From: Actinobacillus indolicus
Lineage (GTDB): Bacteria > Pseudomonadota > Gammaproteobacteria > Enterobacterales > Pasteurellaceae
Assembly (NCBI RefSeq): GCF_901764975.1
Contig: NZ_CABFKH010000004.1
Span: 62,001 to 126,000, forward strand
Direction of reading: 5' to 3'
Length of the DNA stretch: 64,000 bases
The notes under the pieces are model-generated. The model was not told where the DNA came from. It did no database searches and worked only from the letters and a program-made list of their open reading frames with translations. Every line of letters begins with the position of its first letter. The stretch's first letter is position 1. The translations under genes were made by a program, and so were the position numbers. Positions 38,175 through 46,689 of the stretch are shown here, piece after piece.

Positions 38175-39014
38175 TTACTCGAGCGTAATCCACTCAACCG
38201 TCCAACTGCCCGTCCCTTCCGGTACAAGCACATCGGTTAAATAGGGTAAAATCTTTTTCATTTGGCTTTCTAACTGCCACGGTGGATTAATCACAATCAT
38301 ACCGCTTGCCGTCATACCCCGTTGGTCTGAATCAGGGCGAACAGCTAATTCAATCTGTAAAATTTTACGAATTCCCGTTTCAGCTAAGCCTCGTACGATA
38401 CGTTTAGTATGTTGGCGAAGCACCACCGGATACCAAATCGCATAAACACCTGTGGCAAAGCGTTTGTAGCCTTCTTCAATGGCTTTTACCACCAGTTCAT
38501 AATCTTCTTTTAATTCATAAGGCGGATCGATCAGCACTAAACCACGCTTTTCTTTTGGTGGTAATGCAGCTTTTAGTTGTTGGAAACCATTTTCCCGTTT
38601 TGTTACCACATTAGGCGTTTTGGCAAATTCATTGCGAAGTAGTGGGAAGTCATTAGGGTGTAACTCCGTGAGCAAAGCTCTGTCCTGAGGGCGTAATTGT
38701 TGCACGGCAAGCAACGGCGAACCTGCATAAAAACGCAATTTATCTTTGTTAATTTTTTTGATTTCATTTAGGTACAACGCAACTTCTTCGGGTAGATCAG
38801 TTCTCTCCCAAAGACGAGCGATGCCTTCAATATATTCCCCTGTTTTTTCCGCTTCGCTACTTTGCAAGCTATAACGCCCTACGCCCGAATGGGTATCAAG
38901 GTAGAAAAAGCCTTTTTCTTTTTGCTTTAAAGCCTGCAAGATTAGGGTTAAAACGATATGTTTAAGGACATCGGCGTGGTTGCCTGCGTGAAAACTGTGA
39001 CGATAACTCAGCAT
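38175..39014 (-). CDS. rlmJ: 23S rRNA adenine-2030 N6-methyltransferase
   Basis: RlmJ methylates A2030 of 23S rRNA. The 279-residue protein opens MLSYRHSFHAGNHADVLKH as in the E. coli protein (YhiR). It has the DTHSGVGRY AdoMet-binding motif and the catalytic LIDPPYELKEDY. It is divergent from ampD and probably cotranscribed with pyrE. Confidence 0.95.
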   Translation of the reverse strand: MLSYRHSFHAGNHADVLKHIVLTLILQALKQKEKGFFYLDTHSGVGRYSLQSSEAEKTGEYIEGIARLWERTDLPEEVALYLNEIKKINKDKLRFYAGSPLLAVQQLRPQDRALLTELHPNDFPLLRNEFAKTPNVVTKRENGFQQLKAALPPKEKRGLVLIDPPYELKEDYELVVKAIEEGYKRFATGVYAIWYPVVLRQHTKRIVRGLAETGIRKILQIELAVRPDSDQRGMTASGMIVINPPWQLESQMKKILPYLTDVLVPEGTGSWTVEWITLE

Positions 39015-39071
39015 TTTGATTCTCTTTCTTGTAAAATGACGGCATTTTAGCTTATTTAGCCGTTTTAAACT

Positions 39072-39623
39072 ATGCAGAAAACATTAAAGATTGAAAAAGG
39101 TTGGTTGTTAAATACCAAGCAAGTAATCTCTCCACACTTTAACCCGAGACCCTATCAAGATGATATTTCTCTTTTGGTGATTCATTATATTAGTCTGCCT
39201 CCTGACGAATTTGGCGGTAATTTTATTGACCGTTTTTTTGAAGGCACGTTAGACCCAAGCCTTCACCCCTATTTTGAAGAGATTAAAGATTTACGGGTTT
39301 CCGCCCATTGTTTAATTAATCGAGAAGGTCAGATTACCCAATATGTCAATTTTAACGATATGGCTTGGCACGCTGGCGTTTCTTGCTTTGAAAGACGTGA
39401 AAAATGCAATGAGTTTTCTATCGGAATTGAACTGGAAGGTAGTAACAATCAACCTTTTACAGAAGCGCAATATCAAACCTTAGCTCACCTTACGCAAGTG
39501 ATTATGCAAGCCTATCCACAAATCACACCAGAGCGTATTGCAGGTCACAATCAAATTGCCCCAGAACGAAAAATCGACCCGGGACAGTATTTTGATTGGG
39601 AATATTATCGTTCATTGCTTTAA
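39072..39623 (+). CDS. ampD: 1,6-anhydro-N-acetylmuramyl-L-alanine amidase
   Basis: AmpD is a cytoplasmic zinc amidase in murein recycling. The 183-residue protein has the first zinc histidine in LLVIHYISLP (His38), the family SAHCLINREGQ segment and the second half of the zinc site in GHNQIAPERKIDPGQYFDW. It has no signal peptide, as expected. It is convergent with the amidohydrolase gene, with an inverted uptake-signal pair between them. Confidence 0.95.
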   Translation: MQKTLKIEKGWLLNTKQVISPHFNPRPYQDDISLLVIHYISLPPDEFGGNFIDRFFEGTLDPSLHPYFEEIKDLRVSAHCLINREGQITQYVNFNDMAWHAGVSCFERREKCNEFSIGIELEGSNNQPFTEAQYQTLAHLTQVIMQAYPQITPERIAGHNQIAPERKIDPGQYFDWEYYRSLL

Positions 39624-39625
39624 TC

Positions 39626-39683
39626 ACAAGCGGTTAGATAGGCTGGAAAATTTGCAAAATCTTCCCCGAATCTAACCGCTTGT
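39626..39683. terminator. Inverted uptake-signal pair between ampD and the amidohydrolase gene
   Basis: ACAAGCGGTTAGAT (39626-39639) and its exact reverse complement (39670-39683) make a 14-bp stem between two convergent genes. This is the same arrangement as at 12755-12812. Confidence 0.65.
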
Positions 39684-39685
39684 CT

Positions 39686-40672
39686 CTAAAGTAATCCTAA
39701 TACTTTACGTCCGTTAATACTTGCAATATTTGCCATTTCCTCTAAGTTGGTAAAACGGCAACCTGCTGAAAGTAAGCTCAGCTCTTGCCACATATCACCT
39801 TCACAGAGTGGAACCATGTAGTCACAGATATTGTCCGTTCCGATTGCCACCGTAATACCTTCTGGGATCATTTCATCTGCTGGGGTTAAAGCATTGTGGA
39901 AAGGCAATACTTCATCTTTACGTGGGCTGTCAATCCATGCCATTGGGCAAGCGATCATCATCATATCTACGGATTTCATTTTCTTATATAGCATCTGACG
40001 ATACTCTCTTGGATGTGCGCCGATTGAGATACCATGGATTGCCACTACTCGACCTTGCATGCCATGTTCTAAGGATTTATCGCAAAGTTGTTCTGTTTCT
40101 TTCTCTTTCTGGCTGTTAAATTGGTCGACGTGGACATGCAACATTTTGCCTTGAGATTTTGCCGTCTCCATTAAAATGTCCATAGCTTCTAATCCCTTGC
40201 CATAATCTAATTCATCACGATATGGCAAGCCACCAATCATATCCACCATTTCTGAACCAATATCGAACCACTTGCGAGCATTTGGTTCAATCACGCCTTT
40301 TAACGTCTGATTGGCAAATTTTAAAATAATATCATTTTTATAAACTTCACGCGCTTTATGGGCCGCTAAAATCGCTCTGTCTTCACAAACTTGGTCAATA
40401 TCAACAAAGGTGCCAAATGCCGTTACCCCTTGCGAAATCATCAATTCAATCGCTTGGCTAAAGCGACGATAGTAATCATCAACACTTGAATTACGTTTTA
40501 CTTCATCTACCAAGTCCCATTTTTGCTGTAAATTCGCATTTTGATAAATTTTGATTTTTTCAGGGGTCATCGTAAAAGCCCTATCTGCGTGGGCATGGGA
40601 GTTTACCCAACCGCCTTTTTTAATCACTTCATCACGAATATGGCTTTTTAGTGTACGAATTAACTGGCTCAT
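39686..40672 (-). CDS. Amidohydrolase, cytosine-deaminase-like
   Basis: The 328-residue protein belongs to the amidohydrolase superfamily, cytosine-deaminase-like branch. The metal site is visible: His26 and His28 (NSHAHADR), His181 (MLHVHVDQF), His213 (VAIHGIS) and Asp280 (IGTDN). It is shorter than E. coli CodA (427). The gene is preceded by a PurR-type box, a promoter, a leader ORF and two terminators. E. coli codBA is PurR-controlled, so the upstream signals agree with a nucleobase-deaminase role, but no cytosine permease gene is adjacent and the true substrate is open. Confidence 0.85.
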   Translation of the reverse strand: MSQLIRTLKSHIRDEVIKKGGWVNSHAHADRAFTMTPEKIKIYQNANLQQKWDLVDEVKRNSSVDDYYRRFSQAIELMISQGVTAFGTFVDIDQVCEDRAILAAHKAREVYKNDIILKFANQTLKGVIEPNARKWFDIGSEMVDMIGGLPYRDELDYGKGLEAMDILMETAKSQGKMLHVHVDQFNSQKEKETEQLCDKSLEHGMQGRVVAIHGISIGAHPREYRQMLYKKMKSVDMMMIACPMAWIDSPRKDEVLPFHNALTPADEMIPEGITVAIGTDNICDYMVPLCEGDMWQELSLLSAGCRFTNLEEMANIASINGRKVLGLL

Positions 40673-40701
40673 TGCTTATCCTCTTGACTCAAATTTTGGG
40701 C

Positions 40702-40731
40702 AAAAAAAAGATCTCTAAAATGAGAGATCTT
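40702..40731 (-). terminator. Second attenuator hairpin before the amidohydrolase gene
   Basis: AAGATCTCT and AGAGATCTT form a 9-bp stem with a 6-nt loop, followed by seven or eight T on the minus strand. The leader ORF stop lies inside this stem. It is 30 bp upstream of the amidohydrolase start. Confidence 0.85.
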
Positions 40732-40822
40732 GATTTGAAAATAAAAAAATAGCTAAACCTCGTTTAACGGTAAGGTTTAGCTTTAAGAAATATGTGTTGG
40801 ATAATGTTTGGTACGTTTGCAT
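40715..40822 (-). CDS. Leader ORF spanning the attenuator region
   Basis: A 35-codon frame starts at the ATG ending at 40822 with GGAA eight bases upstream. It runs through the first terminator hairpin and stops inside the second. It begins MQTYQTLSNTYFLKLNL and shows no run of one amino acid. A frame that covers the terminator, instead of ending before it as in amino-acid attenuators, is the arrangement of the E. coli pyrBI leader, where translation coupled to RNA polymerase blocks termination. The role is inferred. Confidence 0.6.
   Translation of the reverse strand: MQTYQTLSNTYFLKLNLTVKRGLAIFLFSNQDLSF
40742..40782 (-). terminator. First attenuator hairpin before the amidohydrolase gene
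   Basis: AGCTAAACC and GGTTTAGCT form a 9-bp stem with a 14-nt loop, followed on the minus strand by ATTTTTTT. It lies within the leader ORF and 70 bp downstream of the -10 box. Confidence 0.85.
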
Positions 40823-40851
40823 TTCTAGTTCCTTTTTGGCACTAGGCGTGT

Positions 40852-40881
40852 AGTATAGATTTTTTCAGACACAAATGCAAA
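40852..40881 (-). promoter_or_regulatory. Promoter for the leader ORF and amidohydrolase gene
   Basis: On the minus strand TTTGCA (40881-40876) is spaced 18 bp from TATACT (40857-40852). Transcription should start near 40845, about 25 bases before the leader ATG. The -35 hexamer overlaps the PurR-type palindrome. Confidence 0.65.
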
Positions 40882-40890
40882 CGTTTGCTT
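40875..40890. promoter_or_regulatory. PurR-type operator
   Basis: ATGCAAACGTTTGCTT reads AAGCAAACGTTTGCAT on the minus strand. This agrees with every fixed position of the PurR consensus ANGCAANCGNTTNCNT known from E. coli. It overlaps the -35 box of the amidohydrolase promoter, a position suited to repression, and lies four bases beyond the tcdA stop codon. Confidence 0.75.
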
Positions 40891-40893
40891 TAT

Positions 40894-41667
40894 TCAAGCG
40901 GTAGGATTTTTCAATAATTTTTCAATTACTCTGCTCACGGCAAAAAAGCCGAAAGTTGCGGTCACCATCGTTGCTGCGCCAAAGCCATTGGCACAGTTCA
41001 TCGTAGCAGACACTTCGCAGCCCTCACTCATTTTTGGAAAAATCAATGGCTGGGTTGAAAACACGCAATCAATACCAAATTTCCGCTTTGGGTTTTGGCT
41101 GAAGTTATACTCTTTACGCAATAAACTTCTCACCTTTGAAGCCAACGGATCTTGAATAGTTTTGCTTAAATCAGTGATCTGAATTCGGGTTGGATCCGTT
41201 TGCCCTCCAGCTCCACCTGTCGTGATGATTTTGATTTTATTACGCTTACAAAAAGCGATGAGTGCCGCTTTCACTTTAACGCTATCAATCGCATCAATCA
41301 CATAATCATAACCACGTAGTAAATAATCGCCCAAATTATCTTGCGTTAAGAAATCATCAATGATCGTCACTTCACATTCAGGGTTGATTTTGGCAATACG
41401 CTCTTGCATTACTTCGGTTTTCAGTTTTCCGATTTCGCCTGACATTGCATGAATTTGACGGTTGATATTAGTGACACAAATATCATCCATATCAATCAAA
41501 GTGAGTTTCCCCACTCCCGAACGAGCTAAAGCTTCTACCGCCCAAGATCCAACGCCTCCGATACCAATCACACACACATGTGATTGACGTAGTTTTGCTA
41601 ACCCTTCAGGCGTATAAAGGCGACCAATTCCGCCAAAACGTTGTTCATAGTTATCTATTCTTGTCAT
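40894..41667 (-). CDS. tcdA: tRNA threonylcarbamoyladenosine dehydratase
   Basis: TcdA (CsdL/YgdL) cyclises t6A in tRNA using ATP. The start chosen is the ATG ending at 41667 (MTRIDNYEQRFGGIGRLY) with GAGAAA upstream; the frame extends four codons further to a TTG. The 257-residue E1-like protein has the ATP motif VIGIGGVGSWAVEALARSG, the DxxxxxNxxRQ motif (MDDICVTNINRQIHA) and a C-terminal hydrophobic segment typical of the family. It follows truA. Confidence 0.95.
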   Translation of the reverse strand: MTRIDNYEQRFGGIGRLYTPEGLAKLRQSHVCVIGIGGVGSWAVEALARSGVGKLTLIDMDDICVTNINRQIHAMSGEIGKLKTEVMQERIAKINPECEVTIIDDFLTQDNLGDYLLRGYDYVIDAIDSVKVKAALIAFCKRNKIKIITTGGAGGQTDPTRIQITDLSKTIQDPLASKVRSLLRKEYNFSQNPKRKFGIDCVFSTQPLIFPKMSEGCEVSATMNCANGFGAATMVTATFGFFAVSRVIEKLLKNPTA

Positions 41668-41698
41668 GCGATTTCTCAAAATGAAAATAAAGGTTACC

Positions 41699-42484
41699 CT
41701 AATCTTCTAAAAATAATGGTCCCAGTCTACCTTTCGGAATCCCAAAATGCTCAGGATAAGTCACATCTACTAAATACAAGCCTTCTGCTTTCGCCGTAGG
41801 TGCTGCAAGGGTTCTATCCCGTTGTTCTAGTAGCCACTTTATCCACTCTACTGGCTGTCTGCCCTGCCCAACTTCAATCAAACTACCCACAATATTTCTT
41901 ACCATATGATGTACAAAAGCATTGGCTTGAATATCGACAACAATATAGTCTTGCTGGCGACTCACCTGAAGATGATGAACGTTTCGCCAAGGGGTATGAG
42001 ATTGACATTGTGCGGCTCGGAATGAGCTAAAATCATTTTCGCCTAACAAAAACTGCCCTGCTTGGTGCATTTTCTCGTGGTCAAGTGGGTGATAATAGTG
42101 TGAAACGCCTTTAGGCAAAATCGCTGAACGCAATTTATGGTTATAAATAATGTAGCGATAACGGCGAGCAGTCGCACTAAAACGGGCGTGAAAATCTTCG
42201 CCCACTTCAACTGCCCATTTCACTGCAATATCTGCTGGCAAATGGGTATTTGTGCCAAAGCACCAACTTTGTAATGGGCGATTCACTTCGGTTTCAAAAT
42301 GGACAACTTGTCCTGTACCGTGTACACCTGCATCGGTTCTCCCTGCACAAAAGACTTCGCACGGTGCATTCGCAATTATGGATAAGGCTTCTTCGAGCTT
42401 CTGTTGTACCGAATCGACATTTTGCTGGCGTTGCCAACCAAAATAGCGACTGCCGTCGTATTCAATCCCTAAGGCGATTTTCAT
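41699..42484 (-). CDS. truA: tRNA pseudouridine synthase A
   Basis: TruA forms pseudouridine at positions 38-40 of tRNA. The 261-residue protein has the catalytic aspartate in [18 protein letters not shown] (Asp51), the [13 protein letters not shown] motif and the opening [20 protein letters not shown]. It lies 27 bp after folE and 31 bp before tcdA, forming a folE-truA-tcdA run on the minus strand. Confidence 0.97.
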   Translation of the reverse strand: MKIALGIEYDGSRYFGWQRQQNVDSVQQKLEEALSIIANAPCEVFCAGRTDAGVHGTGQVVHFETEVNRPLQSWCFGTNTHLPADIAVKWAVEVGEDFHARFSATARRYRYIIYNHKLRSAILPKGVSHYYHPLDHEKMHQAGQFLLGENDFSSFRAAQCQSHTPWRNVHHLQVSRQQDYIVVDIQANAFVHHMVRNIVGSLIEVGQGRQPVEWIKWLLEQRDRTLAAPTAKAEGLYLVDVTYPEHFGIPKGRLGPLFLED

Positions 42485-42511
42485 TGCAAAAAATTCCCTT
42501 AATCTTACCGC

Positions 42512-43168
42512 TTATTTGTTAATTAACGATAAGAATTCTTTGCGAGTCTCTCTGTCTTGCAAGAATACACCGCCGAATGCAGATGTCATTGTTTGGCTAT
42601 GCGTATCTTTCACTCCACGACATTTCACACAGAAATGGGTTGCTTTCACATAAACCGCCACATCTTCCGTTTCTAAAATAGTTTGAAACGCCGTTAAAAT
42701 CTGCTCGGTAAAGCGTTCTTGAACCTGTGGGCGTTGAGCAAAAAACTGCACAACACGGTTAATTTTTGATAATCCAATCACCCAATCTTTCGGATAATAT
42801 GCCACGGCGACTTTACCGTCAATCGTCACAAAGTGGTGTTCACAGGTACTGGTTAAGGTAATATCGTCCACTAAAACCATCTCGCTCACTTTCATCTGGT
42901 TTTTGATTTTGGTGATTTTTGGGAAGGTTTCATAATCTAAACCGCTAAAGATTTCGTCCACATACATTTTCGCTAAACGGTGTGGCGTTTCTTCGAGGCT
43001 GTCATCACGCAAATCTAAGCCAAGAAGTTCTAATACGGCACGCATATGTTGCTGAATTTCACTACGACGAGAATCTTTATCTTTTTGATGGGCGACCGTC
43101 GGGGTTTCTATGCCTTTAGCAAGAAGGGCATCACGTACACTTTGTGCTTCTGGAGAGATTTTGCTCAT
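42512..43168 (-). CDS. folE: GTP cyclohydrolase I
   Basis: FolE converts GTP to dihydroneopterin triphosphate, the first step of folate synthesis. The 218-residue protein has the zinc and active-site motifs [20 protein letters not shown] and [16 protein letters not shown] and the conserved [17 protein letters not shown]. Length is normal for proteobacteria. It heads the minus-strand folE-truA-tcdA run. Confidence 0.97.
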   Translation of the reverse strand: MSKISPEAQSVRDALLAKGIETPTVAHQKDKDSRRSEIQQHMRAVLELLGLDLRDDSLEETPHRLAKMYVDEIFSGLDYETFPKITKIKNQMKVSEMVLVDDITLTSTCEHHFVTIDGKVAVAYYPKDWVIGLSKINRVVQFFAQRPQVQERFTEQILTAFQTILETEDVAVYVKATHFCVKCRGVKDTHSQTMTSAFGGVFLQDRETRKEFLSLINK

Positions 43169-43286
43169 GGGGTTTCCTCTAAAAATTTAAGCGAAAGATT
43201 CTACCAAATTGCCTTAAAAATACAACGCAATCGAGAAAAATCGTGTAGAATCATTCGCAATTACATCAAAAAGAGAATAATAAAAT

Positions 43287-43985
43287 ATGTATTACCATTT
43301 TAATGCTCAGCTGGTTGACCCTAAACAACAAGCTTTCGTACAACAATTACTGGATTGCAAAGATTTCAGTCAATCTGACCGCTTGTTAGGCTCATCAAAA
43401 GGGCGTGGCACAACATGGTTTCTCAATACTGAGCAAGAACTCGGTGTAAATAGCGTACTTCGTCATTATTATCGTGGTGGCTTGTTTGGTAAATTCGTCA
43501 AAGATCGTTATTTTTTTCAAAGCAATGAGAAAACTCGGGCAATGCAAGAGTTGCGTTTATTAGAACAGCTTTACCAATGGAATCTTCCTGTGCCTCGCCC
43601 GATTGCACTTAAAATAAAACATCAATGTTGTTTCTATCAAGCGGATATTTTGTTAGAAAAAATTGCAGATACTCGAGATCTGAGCCAATATCTACAAACA
43701 CAGCGCTTAACACCAGCACAATATCAGCAGATCGGGCAGCTGATCCGCCAGCTACACGATCATCAAGTTCATCACTCCGATCTCAACATTCATAATATTT
43801 TGATCGATTCTCAAGGAAAATTTTGGCTGATTGATTTTGATAAATGCCAAATTCAGCAAGGGAATGATTGGAAGCAAGGCAATTTGGATCGACTATTGCG
43901 CTCTTTTAATAAAGAGAAAGGGAGATTGCAAATTCGCTTTGAACCAGCAGATTGGCAAGCACTCATTCAAGGCTATACCAACTAA
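43287..43985 (+). CDS. kdkA: 3-deoxy-D-manno-octulosonic acid kinase
   Basis: KdkA phosphorylates the single Kdo of Pasteurellaceae-type lipopolysaccharide at O-4. The 232-residue protein has an atypical kinase fold with GRGTTWFL, the catalytic loop HSDLNIHNILID and the metal loop LIDFDKC. Its presence suggests a KdtA that adds one Kdo, as known in Haemophilus; that gene is not in the window. Plus strand, alone, with a strong hairpin after it. Confidence 0.94.
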   Translation: MYYHFNAQLVDPKQQAFVQQLLDCKDFSQSDRLLGSSKGRGTTWFLNTEQELGVNSVLRHYYRGGLFGKFVKDRYFFQSNEKTRAMQELRLLEQLYQWNLPVPRPIALKIKHQCCFYQADILLEKIADTRDLSQYLQTQRLTPAQYQQIGQLIRQLHDHQVHHSDLNIHNILIDSQGKFWLIDFDKCQIQQGNDWKQGNLDRLLRSFNKEKGRLQIRFEPADWQALIQGYTN

Positions 43986-43991
43986 AAGAAA

Positions 43992-44020
43992 AGAGTGAAC
44001 CGCTTATCACGGTTCACTCT
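43992..44020. terminator. Bidirectional terminator between kdkA and metQ
   Basis: AGAGTGAACCG and CGGTTCACTCT form an 11-bp stem between convergent genes, followed by CTTATTTTTA on the plus strand. Confidence 0.75.
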
Positions 44021-44047
44021 CTTATTTTTATCTAAACTAAAGCTAGA

Positions 44048-44839
44048 TTACCAGCCTTTCACCATCGCACCTTTGAACACTTCGTTCGCTTTATTGAACA
44101 CTTCTTCAGATTGATATGCTTTGACGAAATCTTTCACGATTTCTTTATCTTTATTGTCTTCACGTGACACAATCAGGTTCACATAAGGTGAGTTTTTATC
44201 TTCAACGAAAATACCGTCTTTAGTTGGTGTTAAACCGATTTGACCTGCATAAGTCGTGTTGATAATAGAGAATGCTACATCATCTAAGGTACGAGGAAGT
44301 AATGGCGCTTCAATTTCTTGAATATCAAGATTTTTCGGGTTTTCAACAATATCTACACGGGTTGAAAGTAAGTTAGTATTGTCTTTTAACTTAATTAAAC
44401 CTTGTTTTTCAAGCAAGATTAATGAACGACCTAAGTTTGTAGGGTCATTTGGTACTGCAATTTTATCGCCATCTTTAAGCTCGTCAATTGACTTGATTTT
44501 TTTAGAATAGGCTGCAATCGGATAAACGAAAGTGTTACCTACTGGTGTTAATTTATAGCCTTTATCTGCGATTTGTTTGTCTAAATACGGTTTATGTTGG
44601 AACGCATTAACATCTAAATCGCCTTTGTTTAAAGCTTCGTTTGGCGTTGCGTAATCGGTGAAAATCACAAGCTCTAAATCACGGTTATATTTCTCTTTAG
44701 CAACTTTAGCCGCCACTTCCATAACTTCATGCTCTGGGCCTGAAATCACACCGACTTTTAATACTTCTTTTTTCTCGTTACAGCCAGCTAATACCAATGC
44801 AGATACAACGGCTAAACCAAATGCTTTTTTTAAATTCAT
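44048..44839 (-). CDS. metQ: MetQ-type methionine-binding lipoprotein, copy 1 (last in operon)
   Basis: This is a substrate-binding lipoprotein of the D-/L-methionine ABC importer, NlpA/MetQ family. The start chosen is the ATG ending at 44839 (MNLKKAFGLAVVSALVLAGC), with GAGA upstream; an adjacent ATG would add one residue. The lipobox is LAGC (Cys20). The mature part has VISGPEHEVMEVAAKVA and AFQHKPYLD, shared with the two paralogues upstream. It is the last of three tandem copies, like plpA-plpC in Mannheimia haemolytica. The copies differ in the ligand domain, so they may bind different ligands or methionine forms. Confidence 0.93.
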   Translation of the reverse strand: MNLKKAFGLAVVSALVLAGCNEKKEVLKVGVISGPEHEVMEVAAKVAKEKYNRDLELVIFTDYATPNEALNKGDLDVNAFQHKPYLDKQIADKGYKLTPVGNTFVYPIAAYSKKIKSIDELKDGDKIAVPNDPTNLGRSLILLEKQGLIKLKDNTNLLSTRVDIVENPKNLDIQEIEAPLLPRTLDDVAFSIINTTYAGQIGLTPTKDGIFVEDKNSPYVNLIVSREDNKDKEIVKDFVKAYQSEEVFNKANEVFKGAMVKGW

Positions 44840-44962
44840 CATGTTTCTCTTTTTGTTAATCAATAAAATTACTGACAAACGGTCTGATTCTGTGATTTTT
44901 TTGCAAAATTTTTACAAAATCTAACCGCTTGTTATTGTCTCTAAAAGTTAAGTAAAAGTAAA

Positions 44963-45757
44963 TTACCAACCTTTAACTACACCACCTTGGAAGAGTTTTA
45001 AGGCTTCTTGATAGACTTCTTCTGTTTGATAAGATTTAACAAAATCTTTAATCGCTTCGTTATTTTCGTTACCTTGACGGGTCACGATTAAATTCACATA
45101 AGGCGATTCTTTAGATTCAACGAATAAGCCATCTTTATCTGGACTTAACCCAATTTGCCCTGCGAATGTATTATTAATAATAGCAAATTCGACATCATCT
45201 AATACACGTGTTAGCAATTCACCATCTACCTCACGAATATCTAAGTTACGAGGGTTGTCAACAATATCTAACTTAGTTGAAAGTAAATTCGTAGAATCTT
45301 TCAATTTAATTAAACCTTGTTTTTCAAGCAATAATAATGAACGACCTAAATTAGTTGGGTTATTTGGGATCGCAATACTTGAACCCTCTTTAAGTTCATC
45401 AAGGGATTTAATTTTTTTAGAATAAGCGGCGATAGGATAAACAAAGGTATTTCCAACAATAGATAATTTAAAACCATTATCTGCGGAATCCTTATCTAAG
45501 TAAGGTTTATGTTGGAAAGCGTTGGCATCTAAATCGCCTTTATGAACCGCTTCATTTGGTGAACCGTAATCAGTAAAAGAAACTAACTCGACATCACGAT
45601 TATATTTTTCTTTCGCAATTTTAGCAGCTAACTCTGCAATTTGGTGTTCAGGGCCAGACATCACCCCGACTTTGATTTTTTCAGACTTATCTCCACAAGC
45701 AGATAAAGCAAATACGGTTGCCACAACAGTTGCACTCAATAATTTTTTTAAACTCAT
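44963..45757 (-). CDS. metQ: MetQ-type methionine-binding lipoprotein, copy 2 (middle)
   Basis: The 264-residue protein has a lipoprotein signal (MSLKKLLSATVVATVFALSA, lipobox LSAC) and the NlpA/MetQ mature domain (VGVMSGPEHQIAELAAKIA, AFQHKPYLDKDSADNGFKL, AIPNNPTNLGRSLLLLEKQG). It is very close to copy 1, which points to a recent duplication, and less close to copy 3. It sits 123 bp from copy 1 and is separated from copy 3 by a terminator hairpin, so it probably receives less transcription from the metN promoter. Confidence 0.93.
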   Translation of the reverse strand: MSLKKLLSATVVATVFALSACGDKSEKIKVGVMSGPEHQIAELAAKIAKEKYNRDVELVSFTDYGSPNEAVHKGDLDANAFQHKPYLDKDSADNGFKLSIVGNTFVYPIAAYSKKIKSLDELKEGSSIAIPNNPTNLGRSLLLLEKQGLIKLKDSTNLLSTKLDIVDNPRNLDIREVDGELLTRVLDDVEFAIINNTFAGQIGLSPDKDGLFVESKESPYVNLIVTRQGNENNEAIKDFVKSYQTEEVYQEALKLFQGGVVKGW

Positions 45758-45791
45758 AATAACTCCTTGCTATATCTTATAACGATAAAAA

Positions 45792-45813
45792 AGGCGGTTA
45801 TTACTAACCGCCT
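45792..45813 (-). terminator. Hairpin between metQ copies 3 and 2
   Basis: AGGCGGTTA and TAACCGCCT form a 9-bp stem with a TTAC loop, followed on the minus strand by TTTTTTATC. It falls inside the met gene run directly after copy 3, so the last two copies may depend on read-through or on a promoter of their own. Confidence 0.8.
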
Positions 45814-45819
45814 CTCTGA

Positions 45820-46650
45820 TTACCAGCCTTTTACCACGCCGCCGTTAAATAATTTTAACGCTTCTTGGTAAACTTCTTCCGTTTGGAATGCTTTTACAAA
45901 AGTTTGTAAACGCTCGTCGCCTTTGTTGTCTTCACGGCTAACGATTAAGTTTACATACGGAGAATCTTTTGATTCAACGATAACACCGTCTTTGTCTGGG
46001 CTTAAACCTGCTTGACCTGCATAGGTGTTATTGATGATCGCTAAATCCACATCGTCCAATGCACGAGTTAACAATGATGTTTCAACTTGTGTGATTTTGA
46101 TGTTTTTCGGGTTCTCGATGATGTCATTTTCCGTTGAGAATACGTTTTTCGGATCTTTTAATTTAATCACGCCGTGTGCTTGAAGTAATAATAATGCACG
46201 AGCAGTATTACTTGCATTGTTTGGAATCGCAATTGTTGCACCGTCAGCTAACTCAGAGATATTTTTGATTTTCTTAGAGTATGCTGCAATTGGCCATACG
46301 AAAGTATTGCCGATGATTGCCATTTTATAGCCACGATCTTTGCTCTCTTGCTCTAAATAAGGCACGGTTTGGAATGCGTTTGCATCTAAATCTTTCGCAT
46401 GTAACGCCGCATTTGGCTGTGTGTATTCCGTAAATTGAACTAATTCCACATCTAAGCCATATTTTTCTTTGGCAATTTTAACTGCCACTTCAGTCATCTG
46501 CGCTTCAGGCCCAGTCATTACACCCACTTTTAATGGTGCTGCTGGTTTTGCTGGCTCAGCTGGTGCTGTCGTTGCCGCTTTTTCTTCTTTACAGCCTGTT
46601 AATGCAAGTGCAGAAACAAGAGCTAATCCAAGTAGTTTTTTGAAATTCAT
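45820..46650 (-). CDS. metQ: MetQ-type methionine-binding lipoprotein, copy 3 (next to metI)
   Basis: The 276-residue lipoprotein (MNFKKLLGLALVSALALTGC, lipobox LTGC) has an Ala/Pro-rich linker of about 15 residues (TTAPAEPAKPAAP) after the lipidated cysteine, which copies 1 and 2 lack. The mature domain (VGVMTGPEAQMTEVAVKIA, AFQTVPYLEQ, AIPNNASNTARALLLLQAHG) is the most diverged of the three. Being next to metI, it is probably the ancestral or main partner of MetNI. Confidence 0.94.
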   Translation of the reverse strand: MNFKKLLGLALVSALALTGCKEEKAATTAPAEPAKPAAPLKVGVMTGPEAQMTEVAVKIAKEKYGLDVELVQFTEYTQPNAALHAKDLDANAFQTVPYLEQESKDRGYKMAIIGNTFVWPIAAYSKKIKNISELADGATIAIPNNASNTARALLLLQAHGVIKLKDPKNVFSTENDIIENPKNIKITQVETSLLTRALDDVDLAIINNTYAGQAGLSPDKDGVIVESKDSPYVNLIVSREDNKGDERLQTFVKAFQTEEVYQEALKLFNGGVVKGW

Positions 46651-46689
46651 AGGAAGTCCTCTAATAAAGTTGTGTTTACAAATTAAAAA

